A DNA stretch of 64,000 nt, taken from Brachycybe producta. Its lineage: Eukaryota; Arthropoda; Diplopoda; Playtdesmida; Andrognathidae. The notes beneath the pieces are model-generated. The model made no database searches, was not told the DNA's origin, and was given only the letters and a program-made list of their open reading frames with translations. Location: NCBI GenBank assembly GCA_036925085.1, contig JAUPFP010000006.1:605001-669000 (forward strand), given 5' to 3'. Numbering within the stretch: the stretch's first letter is position 1; every line of letters starts with the position of its first letter. Below are positions 35,024 to 46,850 of this stretch, one piece after another. Both the position numbers and the translations under genes were made by a program.

Positions 35024-36590
35024 CGATGCGCTCTGCAACATATTTAGCTCACCTCTCCCCCAATGGTTAGATATACTAGAAACTGTCACACTACGCACTG
35101 TTCTGCGCACATTTTTATTTAGGTACAAATGTTCGAATACTTTTACTTGTGTATAACCTCCGATTGACATATAAATTAATTTATACATTTTATGTACCAA
35201 ATCATTGACGAAAACATTCATCATTTAATTGACACAAAAATTCGAATAAAAATTGTAGGTTTATAACGGGGCTTAAAACATGGCTTAAAATACAAAAGTT
35301 GGAAGTTATTAAAACAATTAATTGTCTGTAATACATCCTGATGTATGTATTTTTTCTTCTTCTATAAATTTCCGGAGGGTTTTTTGACAAATTCAATTAA
35401 AAAGGATTTTTTTTGGAGAATATATTACATGTAAAAGAAATTTGAGGGTAGAAGAGGAAGGGGAATTTTTTTTTTAAAAGAATGAGAATGAGAGAGAGGT
35501 GGGGGGTAATAATAGTTGACCTAGTTAATAAATATATTTGACATATTTTCCGGATTAATTATTATTATGCCACTTTGTTAGTTTGTATCTTGGATGTCAA
35601 TTTCTTGGCATCACTTTCAAGGTTTTTCTTTTAGAAAAATATATATTCCTTCACATCTTTTACTATATTATAACAGTCTCCATATTTCATTACGTGGCAG
35701 GTGTATCTGTCAATCAATGGCCCTGACAAATACATCTAATACGGTTTAATAACACCCTCCTCTCTCTCTCTCTCTTTCTCTGTACACAAGGGAGGGGAAT
35801 GAAAACGAAGGTGGGGGTAAATAGAATCAGGTTGCCGAGGTTTTTTCTTCTTCTTCCTCCGATATTGCCCAAAATGTTGGCGTTCGTCCGGCACGCGCAC
35901 AACATCATGATACAGAGAAAAAAAAGAAGAGTAATGTGGGCAATTGGCCAATGTAAATAAGTGATAAAGCAACGACCGTGTTCAGAAAGAGAGAGAGATG
36001 ATAACAGTGATAACGTTTACCATTTGATAGTGGTGGTTCATATGTCTTTCGGTTGGACTTTTCGACAACCCGATATTTATTTATTTTTTTCGTAGAACTG
36101 TTCTCTTCTTCCTTTATCTTATCCTTCAATTATTTGATTAAATGAAAAAAGAGGCCTATTATATATGAAAAAGAGAGAGACATCTGCATTTAAATTCTTT
36201 ATAAATATTTGTTTATTTTTCCAAGTATATATTTTTTGTGTATATTCCTCATTGGCTAAACTCAAACAGGTGTTGTTTGCACCTATGTCTCATTTTTTAT
36301 GCAGACATTACTTTTGTAGTTACCTGAGTGTGGGCGGGGAGTAGATTATATACCTGAAATCAGTGAATTTTAACCCATTACCCCCTCAGCACGAGCTTCT
36401 TCAGTGAATTTGAATTTTTCGGGGGAAAAAAAAAATCTATCTAGATAATAGAAAATTTCAAGAAAGTTTAAAATTTTTTAAAAAGCAACTTCTAAGTCTC
36501 TTATTCTGAGAGTAACTGAAATTTCAGAATTTAAAAGTACATTTTAATAACAGTCTTTTTTAATTTTATATATTTCAAAATTTTTTATTA
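35024..36590. other. Gene-free stretch
   Basis: No recognised repeat or gene; AT-rich with short CT and GA runs. Confidence 0.5.
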
Positions 36591-36599
36591 CGTGTAGAA

Positions 36600-37045
36600 T
36601 ATTAGAATTGCTCGTCCGGTTCACTTGCAATGAATTTGTTTGGAGTTGCATTGTCATGACTCATGAGCACCTTCTTATAGAAACACCTAAACCACGCACA
36701 CTCTGAATCAGCCTAACTTTATAATCGTGCAATGTACTTGGGAAATGAAGACATTCTTGTCCAGACCTCACTGGGAAAGTCTTGCATCAAACAATTCCAT
36801 TCCCGCACTTCCGGTTGATGTGCAATGAATTTTCGAAGTTAATTTTCATGCACATCTATATCGAAACAAATCAATGACACCAACACGGCACGAATTGAAC
36901 ATAGGAAATGAAGACATTCTTGTCTTGCAGACTTCACTGGGAATGCATTGCATTGCATCCAAAATGCCATTCCAACTCTTCAAATAAATTTTGGGGGTTG
37001 TGTTGTCCTGAGTATTTATAGAAACACGTCAACCACCCCCACTCC
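36600..37045. repeat. Family I repeat, diverged direct units
   Basis: GGAAATGAAGACATTCTTGT occurs at about 36751 and 36902, each followed by CCAGACCTCACTGGGAA or GCAGACTTCACTGGGAA and ATTCCATTCC-like sequence; CCGGTT..TGCAATGAATTT precedes. A related piece (ATGAAGACAACGTTGTCTTG) lies at 59023. Class unknown. Confidence 0.55.
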
Positions 37046-37244
37046 CACTCTTGTTATCATTTATTAATATGAAAATACTATTAAGTGATACAGTTATCTG
37101 TTCGATTTCTTGAATTTATTTTTAGTGTTGCTCTTCTGAAATGCACAATAAATAGCCAGAGTTCGCTAAAGGTTTATGGAATTATCGAGAAATAATAAAT
37201 GAATAAATAATATTTCATTCAGAATCTTCTAGCGAATGAATTAA

Positions 37245-37271
37245 CCCGTCATAAATGACGGGTGCATCTAG
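37245..37271 (+). mobile_element. Probable Helitron 3' terminus
   Basis: Hairpin CCCGTCATAAATGACGGG (37245-37262), five bases, then CTAG followed by T: the arrangement of a Helitron 3' end (hairpin, CTRR, inserted before T). The 5' end was not located; upstream are family I units and a family B fragment (37070-37160). Confidence 0.5.
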
Positions 37272-38559
37272 TTTAATTTTGTGTGAATGTCCGGTTGTCA
37301 TGAAGTAATTTGCCTTGACCGCTTGCATTTCTTTATATTCACCTTGAGTTCTTGGATCGGGAGAGCGCAACATAAAAGTTGACCATGAGAAAAAAACGGT
37401 TCATTTAAATTTAAATAAATTCCGACGTGCTTAAACGTTTTTGTCCATGTTTGTACAGCGTTATACACAGACAGACAGACAACGCTTAATATGTATAAAA
37501 TATTATTTTTTTAAAAAGAGGGAGGAGTAAATAAGAGGTTAAAAATAGTAATGCCCCCCCCCCAAAAAAAATTATACCTGCAGATGCAAGTAACCCAAGT
37601 TAAGTATATTTTGCACCAAAATAAACAAGAAGAAAAAGGTAAAAAAAAACTAGTATGTCCAGTATGTAAATTAGCATATACTGACTGACCAGTTGAATAT
37701 ATACCTCATTTTTTTGTCCTAACTATTATTACCTGAATGTTAGTAAGTTAGTAACCCTTTATGTCAAACGGAAATAAGAGATGAGATGAAGATTGTGGGT
37801 TCAAGTTTTATCCCTCCGGTCCTCCCTTCTTCATCTCCCGGTCTTTTTTCTTTCTTCATCTTCCCCCTTTCATCTCCTTTCAATGTAATAGATAAGGAAA
37901 AAAAAATGGACGATGATGATGATGATGATTATATTTTTGAATATACAAGTAGTAAAAAGGTATTAAAAAAGTTGTCGATTATCCAGGTGGAAATGGATTT
38001 TTAACGTCAATAACTTCAAAAGAGAAAGATGACCACAAAAAGTTAAAAGAGATAAAAAGGGGGTTGGATAGAAAAAAATGTTATAAAGATGGGGTTAAAT
38101 CCTGTTCTTTCTCTGATCATTTTTTCGTGGTTTTTATATTTAATTCTCTTCATCTTTTCAGACTTATTATTCCGTTAAATTTAAATTTCAAGTTGTTTAA
38201 AAAGGAGTGAGTCTTGAGTAAGATTTTTTTTAACTTTCAACAAGCCCTAAAGGGGTTTAAAAGAGTTGATTTTTTTACCTTCTTCTTTCATATAAATATA
38301 TATTTAATCCATGAAATTCACGCCCTAATTAGATCTAAACCCAACAACTTTTGGGTTAAAGATTTATTCACTTATATGGAATGTGAAATTTTCTTCTTAC
38401 TAAATAGAATGACAGGTATTGTTGTGTGTATAGTTTTAAGTTATTTCGTGAGGAAGCCTCCAGCAGAAATCTTTTTTTTTGTTGATGAATTTAGTTCACT
38501 TATAAATTTTTATAATTGAAAAATGTCTTATTATTCAGAAGCAACAAACTTGAAAAAAA

Positions 38560-39130
38560 AAAGTTTTTAGAAAACTAGAACAGTTACTGAAGTCTGAATC
38601 GCATATAAAACATATTTTCGCGTTTAATTTACGTTTTTGAACGTTTGACTAGGGTTACCATACGTCCTCTTCCCCCCCCCCCCCTTTTACCCTTAACTTT
38701 TTGTCCTGGCGGATTTTTTTTAAAAATACAAGAAAATGTCCAGTTTTTTTGTCTTTTTCTTTCTTTTTTCACTATTCACTACTTTAATTCATCAGCAAAA
38801 ATGAAGATAAACTAGAAAGTGTTTTATAAACTAGAAGGGTAGCTTAATCTAAATACTTTAATTGGTATTTTTCATGTTGATTTATCTTTCAAAATAAAAA
38901 AACTTCTTATGTGAGTTTGAAAATCACCCAACTTTAAAGCAGAAAGATATTTTTTTTAAAAACATTTCTCTATAAAAAGTTTATTTTAAAAGATATTAAC
39001 ATGAAAATACCATGATGGAGCAAACCTTCTAGTTTCTAAAACACTTTCTAGTTTCTCTAAAATTTCGCTTTTTCTGAAAGACAGGAATAATCGGAATTCG
39101 AAAATCAGATGTTCAGAAACCATCTTAATT
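38560..39130. repeat. Family B arms
   Basis: TAAACTAGAAGGGTAGCTTA, ATTTATCTTTCAAAATAA, CCAACTTTAAAGCAG, AAAAGTTTATTTTAAAAGAT and CTTCTAGTTTCTAAAACACT follow in family order; a further diverged arm reaches 39260. Confidence 0.7.
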
Positions 39131-39259
39131 ACGTTTTGTAATAGACGTTTGGCTTAAGTTTTGAAGTGAAAAACAAAAATATGTACAATTTTAAATTGTT
39201 ATGAAAAGTTTATTCTAAAGATAAGAATATGTATACTTGTATATCATTTACTCTTCTAG

Positions 39260-40680
39260 TTTCTAAAACAATTACAATTTTATATTAATATTGCTTCTCT
39301 GCATGCTCTATTTTCGTTGTTTTTTCTTCATTTGCATATTTTACAAAATTAATACATTCAAATTACTTTAAAATAACTTGCGTAAGTTTTTTCACGGCTG
39401 TCTTTTTGTTATTTTCTATAAAAAGCAATTCCCCAAAAAAGGCTATCTTTATATTCCAATACAACCTAATACAGTTGTGTCTTTTTTGGACGATTTTTAT
39501 GAATAATGTTTCTGTATGTGGTTATTTGCCACCCCGCTGTCCACTTATAAGGGGGTGACATGTGACATATAATTTCTGAATGAATTTTCACCAAGAAATA
39601 CAAATGTTTGTTGTGTTTTTCTTAGACTGTTATTTCTTTATTTTGAAAGAAAGATGAGTTTCAGCTTTTTCATTATATATACCGAGTATATAAAATAAGA
39701 TTCATGTGGTTTTATTAAGAAAAGATTCAGAAAAACGTGGTCTTTTTTTCAGGGAGATGAGGAAAGGGGGGGGGGGGTTCACTATTATACATTTTCTAAT
39801 AAGAACACGGGGCCCTTAAGATGGCACGTGCCCTCCTTACATTCCCCTCTCCCATAACTGAAAAAAGGTACAAATTCTATGACATAAGTAACAAAAGACA
39901 CGTCAGAAGAAGAAGAAAAAAAAAAAAAAGATTTCAGTAAGAAATATCTAAGAATAAAAAGGATTTTTTAAAATGAAAGATTTGATAAAAGATTCAGTAA
40001 AAATTAATGGAAAATAGGAGATAGGGGAGAAAATTGAAAAGGGGGAGGAAGGACCCCCAAATTCAAAATTCTGAATTAGATAATAAGGAGGAGGAGGAGG
40101 AGGAGAATAGGGGCAATAGGGGCCTCCTGAAAGTAGAATTACAAAAAAGACCTAAAGAAAAATCCCCTCCTCCTCCTGTTTATGAAAAATGAGAAGAAGG
40201 GATAAAAAAAAACTGAGGTGCGGTTTTGGGAGGTTATAGTCCTTTTAGTATTCCTCTTTTTACCTGTCCTTTCTGTTCTGCCTCAATGGGCATTATTTTT
40301 TTTTTACCTGTGGAAGTTACTATACAAAAGGGGGGAATGACTCCTCTATTTTTTAAGATAAGAAACTCAGGACTTCGAACTCCAGGATCACACAGTATTT
40401 ATTAGGAATATATTTAAGGATGTGTTTGCTGCCCTAAGGATAAACAAAAAAACTTCATATAAACTTAAATTAGAAAAAAAAAATGGTCGTGATTTTTATT
40501 TCTATTTTGATTTGAAATGATTTTCATTGAGGCAGTACATTTTAATTAGATCGTCGCCCTTTGATAAAATACACATGTTCTTATTAAAAAGTTGACTTGA
40601 GAAATTACATTATTTTTTTTTTTTGGGAAAAAAAGGAACAATTTTTTTTCATTTTCCACCGGAAGTGTACAAAAAAATTG
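39260..40680. other. Gene-free stretch
   Basis: Purine-rich (GGAGGA near 40090) and homopolymer tracts; nothing else seen. Confidence 0.5.
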
Positions 40681-40686
40681 TAATGT

Positions 40687-40687
<1 letters not shown>

Positions 40688-40763
<76 letters not shown>
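40688..40763. repeat. (GA)n microsatellite, about 75 bp
   Basis: GA repeat with one AA interruption near its start. Confidence 0.95.
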
Positions 40764-40767
<4 letters not shown>

Positions 40768-40999
40768 CGTACTTCTTGACTGACTAGTAACTATTAAATT
40801 AATGTTCATCATCATCAACATCATAAATGAGGTTTTAAATGAAAATAAAAATCCATCAAGAGGATGTTCACTTATCATTTTCACGGTACAAATGTATTTT
40901 TTTTTTCAATTTTTCTTTTGTTGAAATTCTTAATGTGTAAACAGCATCTGATATAAATTTATTTTCAAAAAAAAAGTTAAGTTTGTTTCAAAGTGTAAA

Positions 41000-41563
41000 A
41001 CACCTTTTGAACTCTTCTGATTATTTTCTGTATTTTTTCAAATTTTAAGGCGCAAAATTAAGAGAAACTAAGACCTTGTTTCCACTGTAGGGGTGAACAT
41101 TTGAACTTTTTGAAAATTTCAACTAGTGAAAAATAGAAAAATCGTGGCTCCATCCACCTATTTACTATCATAGGCAAAGGCCACGTTTGTTTAATTTTTC
41201 ACCAGTTGAAATTTTCATTTCAACTGGTGAAAAATTGACCAAAAAATTCAAAGTTTGACCCCAATGGAAACAAGCCATTAGAAAATATTTTAGAAAGTAG
41301 AATGATATTACAATCTTTTAAGAGATATCCTGTTAATTAGCTTTTTTTTACAAGCTAAGTGAGTTTAAAAAATGACCCAACTTTAAACTTATTTTTTGGA
41401 TATACTATATAAAAGTTCATTTTGAAAGATTGTCAACATGAAAATAAGTAAGTGATTAAGCTAGCCTTCTAGTTTCTAAAACACATCAAAGTTTTTTTCG
41501 ATTTTGCACCTGAAAGACTGAATAATTAATCAGAGTTCAAGCGGCATTTAACCCACCTTATAC
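41000..41563. repeat. Family B copy interrupted by another foldback
   Basis: GCAAAATTAAGAGAAACTAAG belongs to the left arm; family B order resumes with TTAGAAAGTAGAATGATATT after an insertion at 41071-41278, and continues to CCACCTTA at 41563. Confidence 0.7.
41071..41278. repeat. Family L foldback nested in family B
   Basis: CCTTGTTTCCACTGTAGGGG on the left pairs with the inverse of CCCCAATGGAAACAAG on the right; inner arms carry TTTCACCAGTTGAAAT and its inverse. About 208 bp, one copy seen. Confidence 0.65.
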
Positions 41564-42263
41564 ACATTTTATTTGGTGGCAATTTGAAAAAGATCAAAAT
41601 TGTAAAGTTTTATTTGTACGTTTTTTTCCGCATTTTGATTCAACTTGCAATGAAAAAACAAAAATGTACAATTTGAAATTGTAGGTAAATTACATGGAAA
41701 TATATAATTCGTTTACTATTCTACTTTCTAAAAAAAAAGTCTTGCAATTTCTTATGTAAAATTTCTAAAAATGCATATTTATAATAAGAATCCTTTGTTC
41801 TTTCTTCATTTGCATATTTTGCAATGGCTGCTTACACACAACGTCATCAAGACATAATTGATGTCATTGTTACATCAGTTGCAATAAATGCCAAACTGTA
41901 GGTGTAAAATGAATTCTTGTTTTTAAGGTCTTATTTCCTGTGATAGATCCTGGTAATAAGTTGTAATAATTGGAGGCGTTTTTTTTTGCGGAAATTCCGT
42001 TATTCATCAAGATAAATAATTCTTTTTATAAATCTTAAATTTATGTAAGCAAAACTAAATAATATTTGAACTGGAATGCAAAAACAAGTGGTAAAATAGG
42101 GAACAATTTTCAAATTGTTATTTGAATATCCTGTGAACATGTGGACATCATTTTGTGGTCGTGGTTATAATTAGTGGTTAGAAGATTTCCTGTTTAGTTT
42201 CTTTGCAATGGTTATTTTTTTTACATAGCAATCAATTGCTATAAATTATAAAATCTACCTGAA

Positions 42264-42890
42264 TTAAGGTGGTTTTAAAGTGTATAAGTTCTTCTGAACT
42301 CTTAATTATTTTGTTTATCAGAAGTGCAAAAGTAAGAGAAAAGTGTTTTAGAAACTAGAAAGGTAAATCAATCACCTTCATTGTATTTCACTTTGATATC
42401 TTTATGTCAAGTTTGAAAATGATCCCAACTTTAATGCAGACAATTAATAATTATTTTTGTCTATAAAAATTTTTATTGTTGAAAGATATCAACATGAAAA
42501 TAATAAAGGCAAGAGTTTTTCCAGTTTGTAACATAAATAAAGAACTCTAGCCTCTAACCTAGTCTTTTTTATTGAAAAAAGGATAAATTGTGATTACTCT
42601 TAACGTTCTTCTGTTGTTGGCTTTAAAAAAAAACCCAAGAATGTTTTTAGGAAAAAAAAAATTAAGAAGAACCTGCAAATGTTTTACATACTAGAAGAGT
42701 AACTTCATCACATAAGGATATTTTCAATATTTATAACTTTTATATTGATCAGAAAGTTTTAATTTGTTTAATTTTCGTCTATAAAAAGTTTATTTTGAAA
42801 AATATCAACATGAAATATACCCGTTCTAGTTTTTAATACACTTTCAATTTCTCCTTATTGGTGGCACCTGAAACGCAGAATAAATAGAAC
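42264..42890. repeat. Two family B copies in a row
   Basis: First: AAGGTGGTTTTAAAGTGTAT, TTTAGAAACTAGAAAGGTAA, AAAGATATCAACATGAAAAT. A family A inner piece (CTCTAGCCTCTAACCTAG, about 42542-42600) follows. Second: TACTAGAAGAGTAACTTCA to TTCTAGTTTTTAATACACTT. Confidence 0.65.
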
Positions 42891-42999
42891 ATGAAACAGT
42901 TGAAGGAATGTAAACATGCAAATGACAAAAAAAAACAATAGTGACAAATGACACAGTCGCAATAAATAGTTATAGCAATCAACTGTTATGTAAAATTCC

Positions 43000-45050
43000 T
43001 TGTTACAGACAGTATTTTTTTTTTTCAAGAAATGGTTCCCACGGTTTTTTTTTTCTGTGACGGAAACTGTCGAAAAAGTTGTTAGGTTTAAGGAAATGGG
43101 CGCTTTAAAATGTTTGAAACCTGTGGGACTTTTTATCATGGGTGGATTTCCTTAGTCTTATTTAGAGCTTATTATAGTCTTCTAAGATCTTCGTTTTTTC
43201 CCGTTTTTCGGAACTTTTTAATCCTACAATAGTTACCGATATTTATGATTCGAAATAAAAAAAAATGTTTATTGGAAATATTTTCTAAGAAATTTTCAAA
43301 TTCTCATTTTGAGACAAAAAACAAATCCAATTCTCATAAACATTTGGTCTATTTTTAACCTGTTTTGAGACTTTTATTTTTCATGATCCACTTGTGAGTT
43401 ATCCACAAATTCAACAAGTGAAAAAGTTCTCTTTAAATTTCATACATTTGTGCACTTTTTTTTTTTGAAAAAAAGTCTAGACTTTTAAGAAAAGTTACAA
43501 AGTTTTTAAGGTTGGGCTCAGGTTGAAAAACTGAGGGTTAACATAAGAAGAAGAAGGGAAATAGAGGTGAAGCTATAGGAGTGGCAACAGGTCATCACCT
43601 CAAAAAGCTGGTTCAATCATAGAAGGAAAGACCCTATACTACTATTTGGGAACAACATTTTAGAAGGGTCCTTACCTAACTTCAGGAACGGAGCTAAGGT
43701 GCTGCACCTTGATTTTCAACTAACCCCCACCCCCCTCTCTATCACCTTCATATGTGCACCCTTATTATTTAATTCAACTCATATGCATATGAAGATAGTT
43801 TGGAGGTAGTGAAGAAGGAGGAAGAGAGAGAGGGGTACCTTACCTCCCTCTAAATACAGTATATCCCCTTTTCTGATGCATTATCATGCCCATATTTAAA
43901 ATTAACCCACCCACCCCACACTACCACCTTCAATTCAAGTTTCTACATTAAATTTCAAGATCTAATAATTTGAGCTGCCATCTTTGTTGTATCTTTCAAC
44001 CACTTTTTTTTTCTTAGGCACTCCTTAACTTTTTTTTTTTAAATAAAAAGTTTTTCTTCTGATATAGTTTACCCCTAGTACTGTATATCCCTTCGTTTTT
44101 TTGTGAGGGTATGGAGGAGGGTATAATACGGGTGTCAACAGCTGCTACTACTCTTTGAGTGTTGAGGGAGAAAGTGTCTCTTCTATCTCTCTTGAAATAA
44201 GAAAAAGTCTTGCAGCCAGATGTCCCCAGTTTAGTGGGATAAATCAGCACCACCTGACGGTGATCGAAAATGTGCAAAATTTCTTCAAATGCGAAAGATG
44301 AACTTGAATGTTATGTTCTTCCGCAATGAAGTTATAAGGGAAAGCCCCCCCCACTCCCTAGTCCATTCATAAAAAAAAGTTACAAACTAATGTTTGTAAA
44401 TGGTAGTTACATAACTCGTATAGTTTTTAGTGATTATATTGATACGAATGGCTGATTATAACATATGTTTGTGTACTAATATTGTAGTAAAGAAAAACCG
44501 GAAAAAAGAGGGGGGGGAATGAAAAGGAAGAAATGCACCTAAACTATATACTTCCATCTTGGGGACTGGTCACATTCATAAAAATCTCAACCCTCTCTCA
44601 TTTTTCGTCCATCCATTCATCCATCCTTCCTTTTTGTCGATGTTTTCATGTGGTCTTCTTTTTCAAATGAGGCTTAACCGGAATTTCATATACAGTATAT
44701 ACAGTGTACATATATTGCCCTTGTAAATGCCAAGTGCATTAGAAGAAAGTGGATTTTCGGCCACACTTAAAAGGGCGGCTCGTGTGTGAGGCCCATTGGG
44801 GTTGTGTCGTTTTATTTATTTATGTACATATGGTTTGGGCTCGCGTCCATCATTTTCAAGATGGACATCATATTCTTCTGTCTTTAAAAAATGTCAACAT
44901 TTCTGTCTCCAATATCTGTGGTTGTCTCAAATGACAAATAGCTTAAATGATGAGTTGTTCAACTTAAGAGCCTCAAAACATTGCCTGAAAAAAGCCTACA
45001 ATTATGATGTATTAGAGAATATTATTCGCAAGGTATGCAATGTACAGTCT
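43000..45050. other. Gene-free stretch
   Basis: A CSL-like TTCCCACG stands near 43036. Several C-rich tracts (43720-43735). The frame near 44796-45146 has no family resemblance and runs into a repeat, so it is not called. Confidence 0.5.
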
Positions 45051-45055
45051 ATTGT

Positions 45056-45505
45056 AGAGGTACCCAAAATTTTTTGGTTTACATCACAATATTTCTTGCC
45101 TGAAGAAATCGTGGCACACCTAGTAAAAACTCATGGTATACTATAGTGAGCCATCACAGAACACCCTTTGGAAACCACTGGTTTATTACGTATACCTATA
45201 CCTCATCGTAAGAAGAACCTCGTGACGTCAATGGTATTGATGACAAATTTAAGGTTGTGTCATTTTGTCTTAATAAAAAGGGGTCATAACTATTTCATTT
45301 TGATATCATCCTTTTTTTAGTGCTCCAGACTAAATGACACAATCTTAAGTTTTATTGCAATCCCAATGACGTCACAAGGTTCCTCTTACGATGAGGTAGG
45401 TATACGCAATAAACCAGTGGTTTCCAAAAATATTAAATTATATTAACACATTCAATTATATAACATCCAAAATTTCCTGGACACACTTAGCGAAACTGAT
45501 GGCCA
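45056..45505. repeat. hAT-like element with an inserted family F foldback
   Basis: The outer parts (GAAATCGTGGCACACCTAGT before; CCAAAATTTCCTGGACACAC after) match the uninterrupted locus at 54252-54505. In the middle, 45170-45429 is a foldback whose arms pair for about 100 bp: TTTGGAAACCACTGGTTTAT, ATACCTCATCGTAAGA, GTGACGTCA and their inverses. Confidence 0.65.
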
Positions 45506-45509
45506 ACAT

Positions 45510-46610
45510 AATCATCATCTCTGGGAAGTTACTCGTATATTGTTTAAAATTGTCTTATTTCATACTTAATAATTTATATTTATAAAGCCAAAGTACATGT
45601 ACTATACATGTATATCGTAAATACTTTGTGACAATCACTATAGCTTTTTACATTGCAATACAAATGTCGTATTTGTTTCTAAATAAATAATGAGAATTCT
45701 TCGTAAAAAATTAACGAATTCTATAATTGATTTCACGCGAAATGTCTCTAAACCCCATTTCAGAAAGAGAAAAAAGTAAGATAAAGAGGAGAAATTCAAT
45801 TATTTACTAAATTATTTACTGAAAACGCATTTTCTTTTTCTTGATGAATTCAAGGGAGGCTTTTAAAATTTGGTGTAATCGTCCATAACACGAAATGTAT
45901 GTCCATTTCGCGAAATGAACATTAGATTGGCCTGAATCAAAACGTGAAATGGACGTACATTTCGCGTAATGGACACAGTACACCAAATGGATGTGACACA
46001 TATATGACACGTGCTGTTTTTAATGTGTTGTTCACGAGGAGGAGGAGGAGGAGGCCTCACCTCAAGGTTAGTTTAGAGATTGTTGAAAATGATATACATT
46101 TTGTACAATTTATAATAAATAGGTTATATTTGTTGCAAGTGTGGTAGGAGTGAAGTGTGCCAGGGTATTTATTGTATAGGAGTTCAATTTAGAAGGTGGA
46201 ACTTGTCGTAGCACCTGGTGAAAAATTTCGACGATATTTTTGCCAGTTATATGTGTGTGTATGTGTATTTGTTATTATTATTATTAGTATTATTATTATA
46301 CAGGAACCTATTTAATTTTTAAAAGTGGGGGAAACGTTTTCTTGAGAATTTTTTCAAGATAAACTAACCATATAAAAAATGGTGGCAGCTGCAAATTTTT
46401 TGGGGGGGGGATTTTATCATCATCAAATTTCTTTGCTTTCATAATTTTTATTGATATATTCCTGTTGATTATTTTTTATAAAAAAAAAACTCAAGAACGT
46501 AAAAAAAGTCTTACATAAAAAACGACGAAAATAAAGGTGACATTTAAAAACAGGTTGTGTCATCGTTAGGCCTAAAACCAACTGCTTATCATTAAGATTT
46601 TTTTTTTTTT
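45510..46610. other. Gene-free stretch with a small direct/inverted motif cluster
   Basis: Between 45885 and 45985 the motif ATGTCCATTTCGCGAAATG and variants recur about four times in both orientations. No gene. Confidence 0.5.
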
Positions 46611-46614
46611 GGAG

Positions 46615-46850
46615 AAGAAGTTTAAAGTTTGTTAGAAACTAGAAAGAGTTGAAGAATTGCGTAAAAATAACTTCGAAATTGCATCTTATCAAAATATTTT
46701 ATGACAGATCACAACAAATAGCAGACATATTCTTGCGCGAAAAATCAATCAGTAAAAAAAAATCTTTATTTTGAAAGATATCAATCATAAAATCATTTTT
46801 ACTTAAACTTCTTCTAGTTTGTAACAAACAATTATTTTCAATTTTCCCTT
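46615..46850. repeat. Family B arms, diverged
   Basis: AAGTTTGTTAGAAACTAGAA and ATTTTGAAAGATATCAATCA with TTCTTCTAGTTTGTAACAA; closest to the subtype in the 18386 duplication. Confidence 0.6.

Noticed and set aside
44796-45146. 116-codon plus-strand frame
   Set aside because: No family resemblance, and its end runs into a hAT-like repeat.
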